Shown here in pieces: positions 25,015-39,009 of a stretch of DNA of 64,000 nucleotides (the first letter of the stretch is position 1; each line of letters opens with the position of its first letter). Where the stretch lies: assembly GCA_020637165.1 (NCBI GenBank), contig JACJWN010000005.1, positions 62,001 to 126,000 of the forward strand. The letters are read 5' to 3'. The DNA is from Mycolicibacterium sp. (GTDB lineage: Bacteria; Actinomycetota; Actinomycetes; Mycobacteriales; Mycobacteriaceae). The notes under the pieces were generated by a model. That model had not been told where the DNA came from and searched no databases. It saw only the letters and a list, made by a program, of their open reading frames with translations. A program made the position numbers and the translations under genes.

Positions 25015-26292
25015 ATGACCCCGACGATTCTCGACGAGCTGGGATGGCGAGAGCTCATCGCGCAGTCCACCGATATCGACGCACTCGCCGCGGCCGCCGC
25101 AGCGCCACCGATGACGGTCTACGCCGGGTTCGACCCGACCGCGCCCAGCCTGCACGCCGGGAACCTGGTGCCACTGCTGACGCTGAAACGCTTTCAGCTT
25201 GCGGGCCACCGACCGATCGTGCTGGCCGGCGGGGCGACGGGCCTGATCGGCGATCCGCGGGAAGCCGGCGAACGGACGCTGAACACCGCTGACACCGTCG
25301 CGCAGTGGTCCGAGCGGATCCGCGGTCAGCTCGAACGGTTCGTCGACTTCGACGACTCGCCCAGCGGCGCCGTGGTCGAGAACAACCTCACCTGGACCCG
25401 GGAGCTGGGCACGATCGAGTTCCTTCGCGACGTCGGCAAGCACTTTTCGGTGAATGTGATGCTCGACCGCGACACCGTCCGGCGTCGTCTCGACGGTGAA
25501 GGGATCTCCTACACCGAATTCAGCTACATGCTGCTTCAGGCCAACGATTACGTCGAACTGCACCGGCGCCACGGCTGCTCCCTGCAGATCGGGGGTTCGG
25601 ACCAGTGGGGCAACATCATTGCCGGTGTGCGGCTGGTCCGCCAGAAACTCGGCGCAACGGTGCACGCCCTGACCGTGCCCCTGGTCACCGCCGCCGACGG
25701 GACAAAGTTCGGGAAGTCCACTGGCGGCGGCAGCCTGTGGCTGGATCCGGAGATGACCAGCCCGTATGCCTGGTACCAGTACTTCGTCAACACCGCCGAC
25801 GCCGACGTGGTCCGGTACCTGCGGTGGTTCACGTTCCTTGCGGCCGACGAACTCGCCGAGTTGGCCGAGGTCACCGCGGCCCGGCCGCACGAGCGGGCCG
25901 CCCAACGCCGGTTGGCGCGGGAGCTGACCGCGCTGGTCCACGGCGAGGCCGCCACTGCGGCCGTCGAGCACGCCTCGGTGGCGCTGTTCGGCCGTGGCGA
26001 TCTGGACCGGCTCGATGAGTCCACCCTGTCAGCCGCACTGCGCGAGACGTCGGTGGCCGAACTTCCTCCCGGCGGGGCCAACGGCATCATCGACCTCCTG
26101 GTGGCGACGGGACTGTCGCAGAGCAGGGGAGCGGCGCGGCGCACCGTCGCCGAAGGCGGGGTCTCGGTGAATAACGTGCGGGTCGAGAGCGAGGACTGGG
26201 TGGCCGATACCTCCCACTTCCTGCACGGACGCTGGCTGGTTCTGCGGCGTGGCAAGCGGAATATCGCCGGGGTGCAACGCGTTGAACACTGA
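25015..26292 (+). CDS. tyrS: Tyrosine--tRNA ligase
   Basis: Class I synthetase, 425 residues. The HIGH-equivalent is LHAGN in [15 protein letters not shown], and the KMSKS-equivalent is KFGKS at 231-235. The Tyr-binding GSDQWGNI is present, and an S4 RNA-binding domain ends the protein (about 360-425). I chose the ATG at 25015 ([11 protein letters not shown]) over an in-frame ATG at 24997 because it gives the usual length. It directly precedes the rRNA operon, which as I recall is the rrnB location in fast-growing mycobacteria. No T-box is visible. Confidence 0.97.
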   Translation: MTPTILDELGWRELIAQSTDIDALAAAAAAPPMTVYAGFDPTAPSLHAGNLVPLLTLKRFQLAGHRPIVLAGGATGLIGDPREAGERTLNTADTVAQWSERIRGQLERFVDFDDSPSGAVVENNLTWTRELGTIEFLRDVGKHFSVNVMLDRDTVRRRLDGEGISYTEFSYMLLQANDYVELHRRHGCSLQIGGSDQWGNIIAGVRLVRQKLGATVHALTVPLVTAADGTKFGKSTGGGSLWLDPEMTSPYAWYQYFVNTADADVVRYLRWFTFLAADELAELAEVTAARPHERAAQRRLARELTALVHGEAATAAVEHASVALFGRGDLDRLDESTLSAALRETSVAELPPGGANGIIDLLVATGLSQSRGAARRTVAEGGVSVNNVRVESEDWVADTSHFLHGRWLVLRRGKRNIAGVQRVEH

Positions 26293-26340
26293 TGACGCTC
26301 CAGTGTGACGGAGATCAAACGTCGTTGGTGCTCAGCGGAT

Positions 26341-26369
26341 TTGACTCGGCCGCACCCCTGACGTAACTT
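26341..26369 (+). promoter_or_regulatory. Putative sigma-A promoter of the rRNA operon
   Basis: TTGACT at 26341-26346 and TAACTT at 26364-26369 are separated by 17 bases, the best promoter match in the 397-base gap between tyrS and the 16S gene. Transcription would start near 26376, giving a leader of about 315 bases. A second promoter may exist, but I cannot identify it. Confidence 0.65.
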
Positions 26370-26520
26370 AGTGAAGTCGTTGCGACGCGGTTCGGCCGCT
26401 GAGCGCGACGGCACTCCTGGGAATGTCTCCGGACTTCGGAGCGTTACCTCTGTCCGCACGACAAGCACGCGGCAATTGCCGCGGGGTTGCTCGCGCGGCC
26501 GGCAGGGAGTGTCGGGTGTG

Positions 26521-26548
26521 TTGTTTGAGAACTCAATAGTGTGTTTGG
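26521..26548 (+). promoter_or_regulatory. rRNA leader antitermination/boxA-like region and 5' half of the 16S processing stem
   Basis: TTGTTTGAGAACTCAATAGT is the conserved mycobacterial rrn leader element, associated with boxA-type antitermination. The part at 26534-26548 (CAATAGTGTGTTTGG) can pair with CCAGACACACTATTG at 28342-28356 in the spacer, forming the stem that brackets 16S RNA for RNase III processing. T-rich sequence follows to the mature end. Confidence 0.7.
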
Positions 26549-26689
26549 TGGTTTTTGTTTGTTGTTTTTGTTTTTTGCCATGCTCTGATACCCCCGTGTT
26601 GGGGTGTGGTTTTTTGATGCCAGATTTTTCTGGTGGCTTGGTCAGATTGTTCTGATTCGAATTCTGCCTGGACCTGTGGGTTTGGGGGT

Positions 26690-31674
<4,985 letters not shown>

Positions 31675-31797
31675 AAACACACAAAAACTCGCAACCACAC
31701 ACACATCCACAAACCACATAAACACCCACCCCACCACCAAAACACCAGCCCCCACAAATAAGGGCCGGCACAACGGGGACCAACAATTTACATAAAG
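31675..31797 (+). other. 23S-5S spacer with 3' half of the 23S processing stem
   Basis: A 123-base A/C-rich spacer. CTCGCAACCAC at 31688-31698 and ATCCACAAA at 31705-31713 are complementary to TTTGTGGAT and GTGGTTGCGAG upstream of the 23S gene. No other feature is visible. Confidence 0.7.
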
Positions 31798-31912
31798 TTA
31801 CGGCGGCCATAGCGGCAGGGAAACGCCCGGACCCATCCCGAACCCGGAAGCTAAGCCTACCAGCGCCGATGATACTACCCCCACGGGTGGAAAAGTAGGA
31901 CACCGCCGAACA
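31798..31912 (+). rRNA. rrf: 5S ribosomal RNA
   Basis: 115 bases, the usual mycobacterial length, from TTACGGCGGCCATAGCGGC to CACCGCCGAACA. The conserved CCGAACCCGGAAGCTAAGCC is intact, and the two ends pair over TACGGCGG/CACCGCCG. Confidence 0.95.
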
Positions 31913-31921
31913 CACACCAAA

Positions 31922-31953
31922 GGAGCGCCCCCCGAGAAATCGGGGGGCGCTCC
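31922..31953 (+). terminator. rRNA operon terminator hairpin
   Basis: GGAGCGCCCCCCGA (31922-31935) pairs perfectly over 14 bp with TCGGGGGGCGCTCC (31940-31953) around a GAAA tetraloop. It begins nine bases after the 5S end. Only a weak T-stretch follows, so it may rely on stem stability or Rho. Confidence 0.85.
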
Positions 31954-32084
31954 CCATTTATGAATAAAAAGAACTGATCCGCAAATTCCTCTCGCCAACC
32001 AATTCCGATGCATCAATTGCCGGTGATGGCGTTGAATTACCGAATTGGTTAATCTGTCACTGTGCAATTCGGGAGCCGGCCGCG

Positions 32085-32519
32085 TTGACCGGCGTGATGA
32101 TGCTGGCGCTGCCCGTGCTGACCGCCGTCCTGGCCATCGTCTGTGGCCTGCGGCCGGGCGCTCGCAAGCTGCTGTGGTTCGCGCTGGGGGTGGCGGCGCT
32201 CACCGTCTTGCTGACCCCGTTGACCAGCGGTGAGTGGTTCTATCAGCGGGCCGAGCAGCCCGTGTTCGCCGATGCCGTGGCCAGGGCCGACTACAGCGCT
32301 CTGGAGAGTCTGCGCGACCGCCACGATCCGCAGCGGCTTCACAAGATGATCGCCCTGGCGGCCACTCTGCTGGCGGTCGTCTCCTCGTTGGCGGTGGTCC
32401 GGCACCGGGCACCGCGGTTCGGCATGCCGGTATCGATGGCCGCCGTTGTGGTCGGCCTCGGATCGCTGGTAGCGCTCTATCTGTTGGGCTCAGGAGTTGG
32501 CGCCATCCCCTCGGTCTAG
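32085..32519 (+). CDS. Small integral membrane protein of unknown function
   Basis: 144 residues with about four hydrophobic helices (roughly 3-22, 28-46, 83-101, 112-135) and a polar, acidic loop between helices 2 and 3 (SGEWFYQRAEQ to HDPQRLHKM). I do not recognise the family with confidence; the pattern recalls DUF2231-like membrane proteins. The TTG start at 32085 has a GGGAG site nine bases upstream; ATG codons at 32097 and 32100 are alternatives. It sits just after the rRNA terminator, where ogt would come next in M. tuberculosis. Confidence 0.6.
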   Translation: MTGVMMLALPVLTAVLAIVCGLRPGARKLLWFALGVAALTVLLTPLTSGEWFYQRAEQPVFADAVARADYSALESLRDRHDPQRLHKMIALAATLLAVVSSLAVVRHRAPRFGMPVSMAAVVVGLGSLVALYLLGSGVGAIPSV

Positions 32520-32542
32520 CTGCCGGGGGGCCAGGTGCGTGG

Positions 32543-32624
32543 GTCGGGGTCGGGTGCGTGCTCGTCGAGTCTGCGGAGAGATCGCGTTTCTGGCGGTTTT
32601 TGCGATCTGAAGGTGGGCTCGACG
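32543..32624. terminator. Nested dyad between convergent membrane-protein gene and ogt
   Basis: AGATCGC (32579-32585) pairs with GCGATCT (32602-32608), and outside it CGTCGAG (32543-32549) pairs with CTCGACG (32618-32624). The dyads lie in the 168-base gap between two convergent genes, so a bidirectional terminator is likely. T-rich loop, no T-run after the stem. Confidence 0.35.
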
Positions 32625-32687
32625 GAGGTGACGAGGAGCGCCAGCCGGCCGCTAATCCGACGCGCCCCGTGTTCCCGGCCCGCGCTC

Positions 32688-33191
32688 CTAGATACTGCCT
32701 GCCGGGACCCGCGCGTTGTGTGCCTCCAGGGATAGGAGCGTCTGTTTGCGATCGAGGCCTCCGCCGTAGCCGGTCAGGCCGCCGCCTGCGCCGATAACCC
32801 GGTGGCACGGGACGATGATGCCGATCGGGTTGCGTCCGTTGGCCAGTCCGACGGCCCGGGAAGCGCCCGGGGAGCCGATTTGCTCGGCGATCTGGCCGTA
32901 TGAGCGGGTCTGCCCGTAGGGGATCGTTTGCAACGCCGACCACACCCGACGCTGGAAATCCGTGCCGACCAGTTCCAGATCGAGGTCGAAGGCCGTCAGT
33001 TCGCCGGCGAAATACGCCGCGAGCTGTTCGACGGCGTCGGTGAAGGCACCCGGCTCGGCGGGAGCCCACCCGCTGCGATCGGGCTCGTGGGCCTGGCCGG
33101 TCATTCGCAGGTGAAACAACGTCGTTCCGGTGCCGGCAAGAGTGATGGGGCCGACCGGGCTGTCGACCGTCCGGTACTGCAGTGATGTCAT
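32688..33191 (-). CDS. ogt: Methylated-DNA--[protein]-cysteine S-methyltransferase
   Basis: Direct reversal of O6-alkylguanine by irreversible transfer to a cysteine. The 167-residue protein has the acceptor C129 in IIVPCHRVIG, the helix-turn-helix with the Arg finger (SRAVGLANGRNP) just before it, and the DFQRRVWSAL segment. The ATG at 33191 (MTSLQYRTV) gives the usual length. In M. tuberculosis ogt is followed by alkA; here the next gene is a divergent glutaminase. Confidence 0.94.
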   Translation of the reverse strand: MTSLQYRTVDSPVGPITLAGTGTTLFHLRMTGQAHEPDRSGWAPAEPGAFTDAVEQLAAYFAGELTAFDLDLELVGTDFQRRVWSALQTIPYGQTRSYGQIAEQIGSPGASRAVGLANGRNPIGIIVPCHRVIGAGGGLTGYGGGLDRKQTLLSLEAHNARVPAGSI

Positions 33192-33265
33192 GCCCCGATC
33201 GTCGCACAATCTTCGGCTGCCCGTCTCCGGCGTGCGGGGCCGCCCTGCCGTGATTAGATCCGACG

Positions 33266-34552
33266 ATGGCCGAACTGGTTCAGCGCTACCTCGACGGATT
33301 GGTGGCCGAGTTCTCGTCGGTGGACGACGGTGCGCTGGCCGATTACATCCCGGAGCTGACCCAGGTCGACCCCGGAGGGTTCGGGCTCGCAGTGTCCTCG
33401 GCTGACGGCTACGTCTACGAATCCGGTGACGCCAGAACCGAGTTCACCATCCAGTCGATCTCCAAACCCTTCACTTACGCGCTCGCCTTGGACGCGGTGG
33501 GCCAGGAGGCGGTGGACGCAAAGATCGGCGTCGAACCCTCTGGTGATGCGTTCAACGAGATCAGTGTGGACGAGCGCACCAAAGCGCCGAAGAATCCCAT
33601 GATCAATGCCGGGGCCATCGCCGCGGTATCGCTGGTTCCCGGCGCCACCCCCGACGAGCGCTTTGCCAGGATTGCGCAGTTCTACTCCGCCTGCGCCGGC
33701 CGGCCCCTTGAACTCGATGAGGATGTCTACCACTCGGAGAAAGCTACTGGAAGCCGGAACCGGGCGATCGCTTATATGCTGACCAGCTTCGGGGTGCTGG
33801 AGAATCCCGACGACGTCCTCGACGTCTACTTTCGCCAGTGTTCACTGCGGGTGACCAGCGTGGACTTGGCGCGGATGGCGGCGACCCTGGCCCGTGGCGG
33901 TATCAACCCGCAGACCGGCAGGCGGGTCACCGCGGCCAAGGTGGTTCAGCGCACCCTGAGCGTGATGGTCACCTGTGGCATGTACAACGGCGCCGGGGAC
34001 TGGGTGAGCGCGGTCGGCATGCCCGCCAAGAGCGGGGTGGGCGGCGGGATCACCGCGGTATTGCCGGGGCAGCTCGGGATCGGGGTGTACTCGCCGCTGC
34101 TGGACGCCCGGGGCAACAGCGTTCGGGGAGTGCTGGCCTGCCGGGCGCTCTCGGAGCGGCTCGGCCTGCACTTCCTGACCGTCGGCCGGGAGTCGCGGGC
34201 CACGATCCGGGCGACCTACTCGCCGCGGGACCGGGTGCGGGTCTATGAGATGCACGGTGACCTGATGTTCGCCGGCGTGGAGAAGGTCCTCCGCACCGTC
34301 GACCGCGACAGCGACGAATTTTCGGTGGCAGTCCTCGACGTCACCCGGGCCGACACCATCAACGATGCCGCCCGGCATCTGCTGGCCGGTATGAATTCGA
34401 TACTGCAGGCGGCGGGCAAGAAAGGATTTGTGGTCGACCCCGATTCCGTCGTCATCCGGCCGGACCGCGGCTATGACGACGTGGTGTTCGGCAACCTCGA
34501 CGACGCGATGGCCGCCGCCGATGCATGGCTGCGGTCCGCGCCCACCGGTTGA
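33266..34552 (+). CDS. glsA: Glutaminase A with C-terminal STAS domain
   Basis: Hydrolyses glutamine to glutamate and ammonia. The 428-residue protein has the serine-dependent beta-lactamase-like fold: S64-x-x-K67 in TIQSISKPF, then KNPMINAGAIA and SGVGGGITAVLPG. Residues about 315-420 form a STAS-like domain (YEMHGDLMFAGVEKVLR), as in longer actinobacterial glutaminases. The start is the ATG at 33266. It is not, to my memory, part of this block in M. tuberculosis. It converges on the cyclase gene with six bases between stops. Confidence 0.9.
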   Translation: MAELVQRYLDGLVAEFSSVDDGALADYIPELTQVDPGGFGLAVSSADGYVYESGDARTEFTIQSISKPFTYALALDAVGQEAVDAKIGVEPSGDAFNEISVDERTKAPKNPMINAGAIAAVSLVPGATPDERFARIAQFYSACAGRPLELDEDVYHSEKATGSRNRAIAYMLTSFGVLENPDDVLDVYFRQCSLRVTSVDLARMAATLARGGINPQTGRRVTAAKVVQRTLSVMVTCGMYNGAGDWVSAVGMPAKSGVGGGITAVLPGQLGIGVYSPLLDARGNSVRGVLACRALSERLGLHFLTVGRESRATIRATYSPRDRVRVYEMHGDLMFAGVEKVLRTVDRDSDEFSVAVLDVTRADTINDAARHLLAGMNSILQAAGKKGFVVDPDSVVIRPDRGYDDVVFGNLDDAMAAADAWLRSAPTG

Positions 34553-34558
34553 GCCCCG

Positions 34559-36172
34559 TCAGGTTCCGCCGACCAGGCTGGCGATCCGGACTCTTTCGGG
34601 GTAGCCGCGCAGCCGCACCGGCCTCCCGATGCGCCAGAACCGTTGCTCGCGTTCGGAGGCCGCGGCGACCGTCTCGGCGGAGGCGAGGGCCCGGCTCGGC
34701 TCGGAACGGGCCAGTTCGGCCAGCCGCGCCGCCTCGTTGACCGGCTCGCCGATCACCGTGTACTCGAAGCGCTCCTTGGCGCCGACGTTGCCGGCCACCA
34801 CCTCACCGGCTGCCACCCCGATCCGGGCCGGGCACTCCGGAACCTCGATCTTGAGGCGCCGGGCGATGGCCCGGGTCGTGGCGAGTGCGGCACTTTCCGG
34901 GTCGTCAATGGCCCTCGGGGCTCCGAACACCGCCAGCGCGGCATCGCCCTCGAACTTGTTGACCAGGCCGCGATGCTCGTCGACCTCCTCGACGATGACG
35001 GCGAAGAACTTGTTCAGGAGTTCGACGACCTCCATCGGGGGCCGGCTGCTGACCATTTTGGTGGAGCCGACCACGTCGACGAAGACGACGGCGACGTGGC
35101 GCTCCTCCCCGCCGAGCCGGGGCCGCCGGAGTTCGGCGGCGGCGGCGACCTCACGCCCGACGTGACGGCCGAACAGATCGCGCAGTTGTTCGCGCTCGCG
35201 CAGGCCTGCCACCATCGAGTTGAACCCGCGCTGCAACTCGCCGAGTTCGGTGCCGTCGAACACCACCACGCCGGCTTCGAGGTCGCCCGCCTCGACTCGC
35301 TTCTGCGCCGCCCGCACCACCCGCACCGGGGTGGCGGTGAGCCAAGACAGGATCCACATCAGCAGGAAGCCGACGGTCAGGCCGGTCGTCGAGATGATCA
35401 GCATGGCGAAGGCGAGTTGGCGCTGGGTGAGGTTGTTGATCTGAAAGGACAGCAGCGCGGTAAGGCCGATGCCGACGAACGGCGCGCCCGACCCGAGCAT
35501 CCACACGGTCAAGGTCCGGCCCATGATGCCCGGTGCGATCCAGTGCGGCGGGCGCCCGGCGGCCAGGGCCTGGGCGGCCACCGGTCGCAGCGCGAACTCG
35601 GCGGACAGGTAGCAGGTGGTCGCCACCACCAGGCCCATGAAGCTCAGGGGGAGGGCGAAGCGCGGGATGAAGATCGGGTTGTAGATGCCATACAGCGTCG
35701 TGAGCAGGGCGGCGCCCACCAGCCACAACACCAGGTGGGCGATGGCGATCCGCCACGGCGTCAGAAACGCGTTGCGCTGGTCGGTTCGGGTGGGTACCCG
35801 GCCCTCGATCGCCCAGCGCAGGTCACTGAGCGTCCGGGCATGGATCCACCAGGTGCCCGCCGCCACGGCGCAGACGATGTAGGTCGGCGTGACCAGCCTC
35901 GGCAGCCACCATGGCACGTCTCGGAACACGCTGGGCTCCGGGACTGCGACCACTATGAGCAGATAGGACAGCGCCATGGCGATGATGTTCACCGCTGCGG
36001 TGAACACCGTGAGAATGACCTGGACCCGCCATCGCCGGCGTTCGGGGCTTTCGTTGGCCCGGCCCAGCAACAGCGACCCGTAGGCCGGTATCGACGACAG
36101 CCGTCCGCTCTGCCGGGTGATCCGCTCCAGAATGCGGCCCAGTCGCTGTGCAACGCCCGGTTGTGAACTCAT
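34559..36172 (-). CDS. Membrane adenylate cyclase with HAMP domain (Rv1318c/1319c/1320c type)
   Basis: A 537-residue protein. About six membrane helices (roughly 50-280) are followed by a HAMP domain (TPVRVVRAAQKRVEAGDLEAG, ending LQRGFNSMVAGLREREQLRDLFGRH) and a class III catalytic domain (about 350-510): VVFVDVVGSTK (metal Asp), NKFEGDAALAVFG, and YTVIGEPVNEAARL (Asn and Arg). In M. tuberculosis three paralogues lie in tandem here; only one is present in this window. HAMP domains in this group transmit a membrane signal to the cyclase. Confidence 0.9.
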   Translation of the reverse strand: MSSQPGVAQRLGRILERITRQSGRLSSIPAYGSLLLGRANESPERRRWRVQVILTVFTAAVNIIAMALSYLLIVVAVPEPSVFRDVPWWLPRLVTPTYIVCAVAAGTWWIHARTLSDLRWAIEGRVPTRTDQRNAFLTPWRIAIAHLVLWLVGAALLTTLYGIYNPIFIPRFALPLSFMGLVVATTCYLSAEFALRPVAAQALAAGRPPHWIAPGIMGRTLTVWMLGSGAPFVGIGLTALLSFQINNLTQRQLAFAMLIISTTGLTVGFLLMWILSWLTATPVRVVRAAQKRVEAGDLEAGVVVFDGTELGELQRGFNSMVAGLREREQLRDLFGRHVGREVAAAAELRRPRLGGEERHVAVVFVDVVGSTKMVSSRPPMEVVELLNKFFAVIVEEVDEHRGLVNKFEGDAALAVFGAPRAIDDPESAALATTRAIARRLKIEVPECPARIGVAAGEVVAGNVGAKERFEYTVIGEPVNEAARLAELARSEPSRALASAETVAAASEREQRFWRIGRPVRLRGYPERVRIASLVGGT

Positions 36173-36218
36173 GGTGGCGCCAGCCTAATTCGGCGTGAAC
36201 GCCCCCTAAGCTGAACCG

Positions 36219-36890
36219 GTGCGACTCGTAATCGCCCAGTGCACCGTGGACTACTTCGGCCGGCTCACCGCCCATCTGCCGTCGGCGCGTCGGCTGCTGC
36301 TCATCAAGGCCGATGGCTCGGTCAGCGTGCATGCCGACGATCGTGCCTACAAGCCGCTGAACTGGATGAGCCCGCCCTGCTGGCTCAGCGAGACCGACGA
36401 CGGCTCGTTGCAGGTCTGGGTGGTGGAGAACAAGTCGGGTGAACAGTTGCGCATCACCCTCGAGGAGGTCGAGCACGACTCCAGCCACGAATTGGGCACC
36501 GATCCCGGCCTGGTCAAGGACGGGGTGGAGGCGCACCTGCAGGAACTTCTGGCCGAGCACATCGAACTGCTCGGTGAGGGCTACACGCTGGTGCGCCGGG
36601 AGTTCATGACCGCGATCGGCCCGGTGGACATTCTGTGCCGCGACGAGCAGGGCCGCTCGGTGGCCGTCGAGATCAAGCGTCGCGGCGAGATCGACGGGGT
36701 CGAGCAGTTGACCCGTTATCTGGAACTTCTCAACCGGGACCCCCTGTTGGCGCCGGTGACCGGGGTGTTCGCCGCCCAGCAGATCAAGCCGCAGGCCCGA
36801 ACGCTCGCCACCGACCGTGGAATCCGTTGTCTGACTTTGGATTACGACGTCATGCGCGGTATGGACAGCGACGAGTACCGATTGTTCTGA
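36219..36890 (+). CDS. nucS: Mismatch-specific endonuclease NucS/EndoMS
   Basis: Non-canonical mismatch repair nuclease of actinobacteria and archaea, which lack MutS/MutL; it cuts both strands at mismatches with the sliding clamp. The 223-residue protein has an N-terminal DNA-binding beta domain and a C-terminal RecB-like nuclease with D137 (GPVDILC), E151 and K153 (VAVEIKRR), then QLTRYLELL. The start GTG is at 36219, 46 bases from the divergent cyclase. The small zinc-motif gene follows five bases after its stop. Confidence 0.95.
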   Translation: MRLVIAQCTVDYFGRLTAHLPSARRLLLIKADGSVSVHADDRAYKPLNWMSPPCWLSETDDGSLQVWVVENKSGEQLRITLEEVEHDSSHELGTDPGLVKDGVEAHLQELLAEHIELLGEGYTLVRREFMTAIGPVDILCRDEQGRSVAVEIKRRGEIDGVEQLTRYLELLNRDPLLAPVTGVFAAQQIKPQARTLATDRGIRCLTLDYDVMRGMDSDEYRLF

Positions 36891-36895
36891 CCGCT

Positions 36896-37177
36896 ATGGC
36901 CCGACGCAGAGCACCCAGGCGCGATCTGCCCCCGCTGCCGATACCCGAACTGATCGAGACCGGTGCGGACGGCCACCCCTACCAGGTGCGGCCGGTGCCG
37001 GGTGCCCGGGCCGTCAAGGCCTACCGGTGTCCCGGCTGTGACCACGAGATCCCCGCCGGTACGCCCCACGTGGTGGTCTGGCGAAGCGAGGACGCCGACG
37101 CGGCCGACCGTCGACACTGGCACACCCCGTGCTGGTCCAACCGGGCCCATCGCGGCCCCACCCGTCGCTGGTCCTGA
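36896..37177 (+). CDS. Small Cys/His-rich protein, ATP/GTP-independent unknown (Rv1322-like)
   Basis: 93 residues starting MARRRAPRRDLPPLP. The C-terminal half has CPGCDHEIPAGTPHVVVW and then RHWHTPCWSNR, a spaced Cys/His set that could bind one zinc ion. It follows nucS by five bases, so the two are probably cotranscribed, as in M. tuberculosis. Function unknown; a link to NucS is only positional. Confidence 0.75.
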   Translation: MARRRAPRRDLPPLPIPELIETGADGHPYQVRPVPGARAVKAYRCPGCDHEIPAGTPHVVVWRSEDADAADRRHWHTPCWSNRAHRGPTRRWS

Positions 37178-37197
37178 CGGCTTCTGGGCCGGGAAGG

Positions 37198-37665
37198 TCA
37201 GTGTTCGGCGGGCTCGACCAATTCGACCAGCACGCCTCCGGCGTCCTTGGGGTGGATGAAGTTGATGCGGGAGTTCGCGGTGCCGCGCCGCGGGGCCTCG
37301 TAGAGCAGGCGCACACCGTGCGCGTGCAGCCGCGCGCAGAGGGCGTCGAGGTCGCTGACCCGGTAGGCCAGCTGCTGAATGCCCGGTCCACGCTTGTCGA
37401 TGAACTTGGCGATGGTCGAGGTCTCGTCCAGCGGCGCGATTAGCTGCAGCTGGGTGCTGCCCCGCGGGGCGGCCCGCACCGACAGCATTGCCTCGCGCAC
37501 GCCCTGCTCGGCGTTGATCTCCTCGTGCACCACGATCATTCCGAGGTTGTCGTGGTACCAGGCGATGGCCGCGTCCAGGTCCGGGACCGCTATGCCGACG
37601 TGGTCGATAGCGGTGACCAGGGCGCTCGCCAGGAAGGGGCGGGCGTCGACGTGCTCGGTGGTCAT
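37198..37665 (-). CDS. Methylmalonyl-CoA epimerase
   Basis: Vicinal-oxygen-chelate enzyme interconverting the (R) and (S) forms of methylmalonyl-CoA, in propionate and odd-chain/cholesterol catabolism. The 155-residue protein shows the paired beta-alpha-beta modules: IDHVGIAVPDLDAAIAWY (metal His), the QLQLIAPLD strand, IQQLAYRVSDLDAL and NFIHPKDAGGVLVELVE (metal His and Glu). I chose the ATG at 37665 (MTTEHVDARPF) over an upstream in-frame start. Convergent with the small zinc-motif gene. Confidence 0.9.
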   Translation of the reverse strand: MTTEHVDARPFLASALVTAIDHVGIAVPDLDAAIAWYHDNLGMIVVHEEINAEQGVREAMLSVRAAPRGSTQLQLIAPLDETSTIAKFIDKRGPGIQQLAYRVSDLDALCARLHAHGVRLLYEAPRRGTANSRINFIHPKDAGGVLVELVEPAEH

Positions 37666-37745
37666 AACACAACGGTAACCTGACGGGCACAGACACGCTG
37701 AGTCGATCATCGGATCGCTCGGCCACCATCGCCCTGGAGGTAAAA

Positions 37746-38927
37746 ATGACGACGTCGGTGATTGTTGCTGGGGCCCGCACGCCGATTGGTCGCCTGATGG
37801 GTTCGCTCAAGGACTTCTCCGGCACCGACCTGGGAGCCGTCGCCATCCGGGCGGCCTTGGAGAAGGCGAACGTTCCGACTTCGCTGGTGGAGTACGTGAT
37901 CATGGGCCAGGTGCTCACCGCCGGGGCGGGCCAGATGCCGGCCCGGCAGTCGGCTGTCGCGGCCGGAATCGGATGGGATGTTCCGGCGCTGACCATCAAC
38001 AAGATGTGCCTGTCCGGTATCGACTCCATCGCGTTGGCCGACCAGCTGATCCGGGCCGGTGAGTTCGACGTCGTCGTCGCCGGTGGTCAGGAATCCATGA
38101 CCCGGGCCCCGCACCTGCTGATGGACAGCCGGGCCGGCTACAAGTACGGCGACGTGACGGTCAAAGACCATATGGCGTATGACGGCCTGCATGACGTGTT
38201 CACCGACCAGCCGATGGGAGCGCTGACCGAGCAGCGCAACGACGTCGACAAGTTCACCCGTCTGGAGCAGGACGAGTTCGCCGCCGGATCGCACCGCAAG
38301 GCCGCCGCGGCCTGGAAGGACGGCGTGTTCGCCGACGAGGTTGTGCCGGTGGAGATTCCGCAGCGCAAAGGTGATGCGCTGGTTTTCGCCGAGGACGAGG
38401 GCATCCGGGCCAACACCACCGCAGAGTCGCTGGCCGGCCTGCGCCCGGCGTTCCGCAAGGACGGCACCATCACCGCCGGTTCGGCCTCGCAGATCTCCGA
38501 CGGCGGCTGCGCGGTCGTGGTGATGAACAAGGCCAAGGCACAGGAACTGGGTCTGACCTGGTTGTGTGAGATCGGCGCGCACGGCAACGTCGCCGGCCCG
38601 GACTCGACCCTGCAGTCCCAGCCGGCCAACGCGATCAAGAAGGCGCTGGCCCGGGAGGGCATCACCGCCGACCAACTCGACGTGATCGAGATCAACGAGG
38701 CCTTCGCCGCCGTCGCGCTGGCCTCGACCCGCGAGCTGGGAGTGGACCCGGAGAAGGTCAACCGCAACGGCGGGGCGATCGCCATGGGCCACCCCATCGG
38801 AATGTCCGGGGCGCGCATCACCCTGCACGCAGCGCTGGAACTGGCGCGGCGTGGCTCCGGGTACGCGGCGGCTGCGTTGTGCGGGGCCGGGGGACAGGGT
38901 GACGCGCTGATCCTGCGGGCCGGTTAG
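37746..38927 (+). CDS. fadA4: Acetyl-CoA C-acetyltransferase (thiolase)
   Basis: A 393-residue thiolase. The acyl-accepting Cys is C88 in [11 protein letters not shown]; the C-terminal [17 protein letters not shown] carries the catalytic His, and [14 protein letters not shown] carries the second Cys. It is of the biosynthetic/degradative acetoacetyl-CoA type. GGAGG six bases upstream of the ATG is a good ribosome site. Neighbourhood with methylmalonyl-CoA epimerase suggests a role in acyl-CoA turnover. The symbol follows the M. tuberculosis order (Rv1323). Confidence 0.93.
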   Translation: MTTSVIVAGARTPIGRLMGSLKDFSGTDLGAVAIRAALEKANVPTSLVEYVIMGQVLTAGAGQMPARQSAVAAGIGWDVPALTINKMCLSGIDSIALADQLIRAGEFDVVVAGGQESMTRAPHLLMDSRAGYKYGDVTVKDHMAYDGLHDVFTDQPMGALTEQRNDVDKFTRLEQDEFAAGSHRKAAAAWKDGVFADEVVPVEIPQRKGDALVFAEDEGIRANTTAESLAGLRPAFRKDGTITAGSASQISDGGCAVVVMNKAKAQELGLTWLCEIGAHGNVAGPDSTLQSQPANAIKKALAREGITADQLDVIEINEAFAAVALASTRELGVDPEKVNRNGGAIAMGHPIGMSGARITLHAALELARRGSGYAAAALCGAGGQGDALILRAG

Positions 38928-39009
38928 CCGGTTGGAATCGTTGCTGGCAGCCCGGGTTCTGAAGCGGTGTGATGTTGCTCATAGCGCCTGACGTGACAGA
39001 CTTGCCAAC

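Noticed and set aside
26371..26655. Open frame in the rRNA leader and several within 16S and 23S genes on both strands
   Set aside because: They lie in rRNA or its leader; no ribosome sites or conserved protein features.
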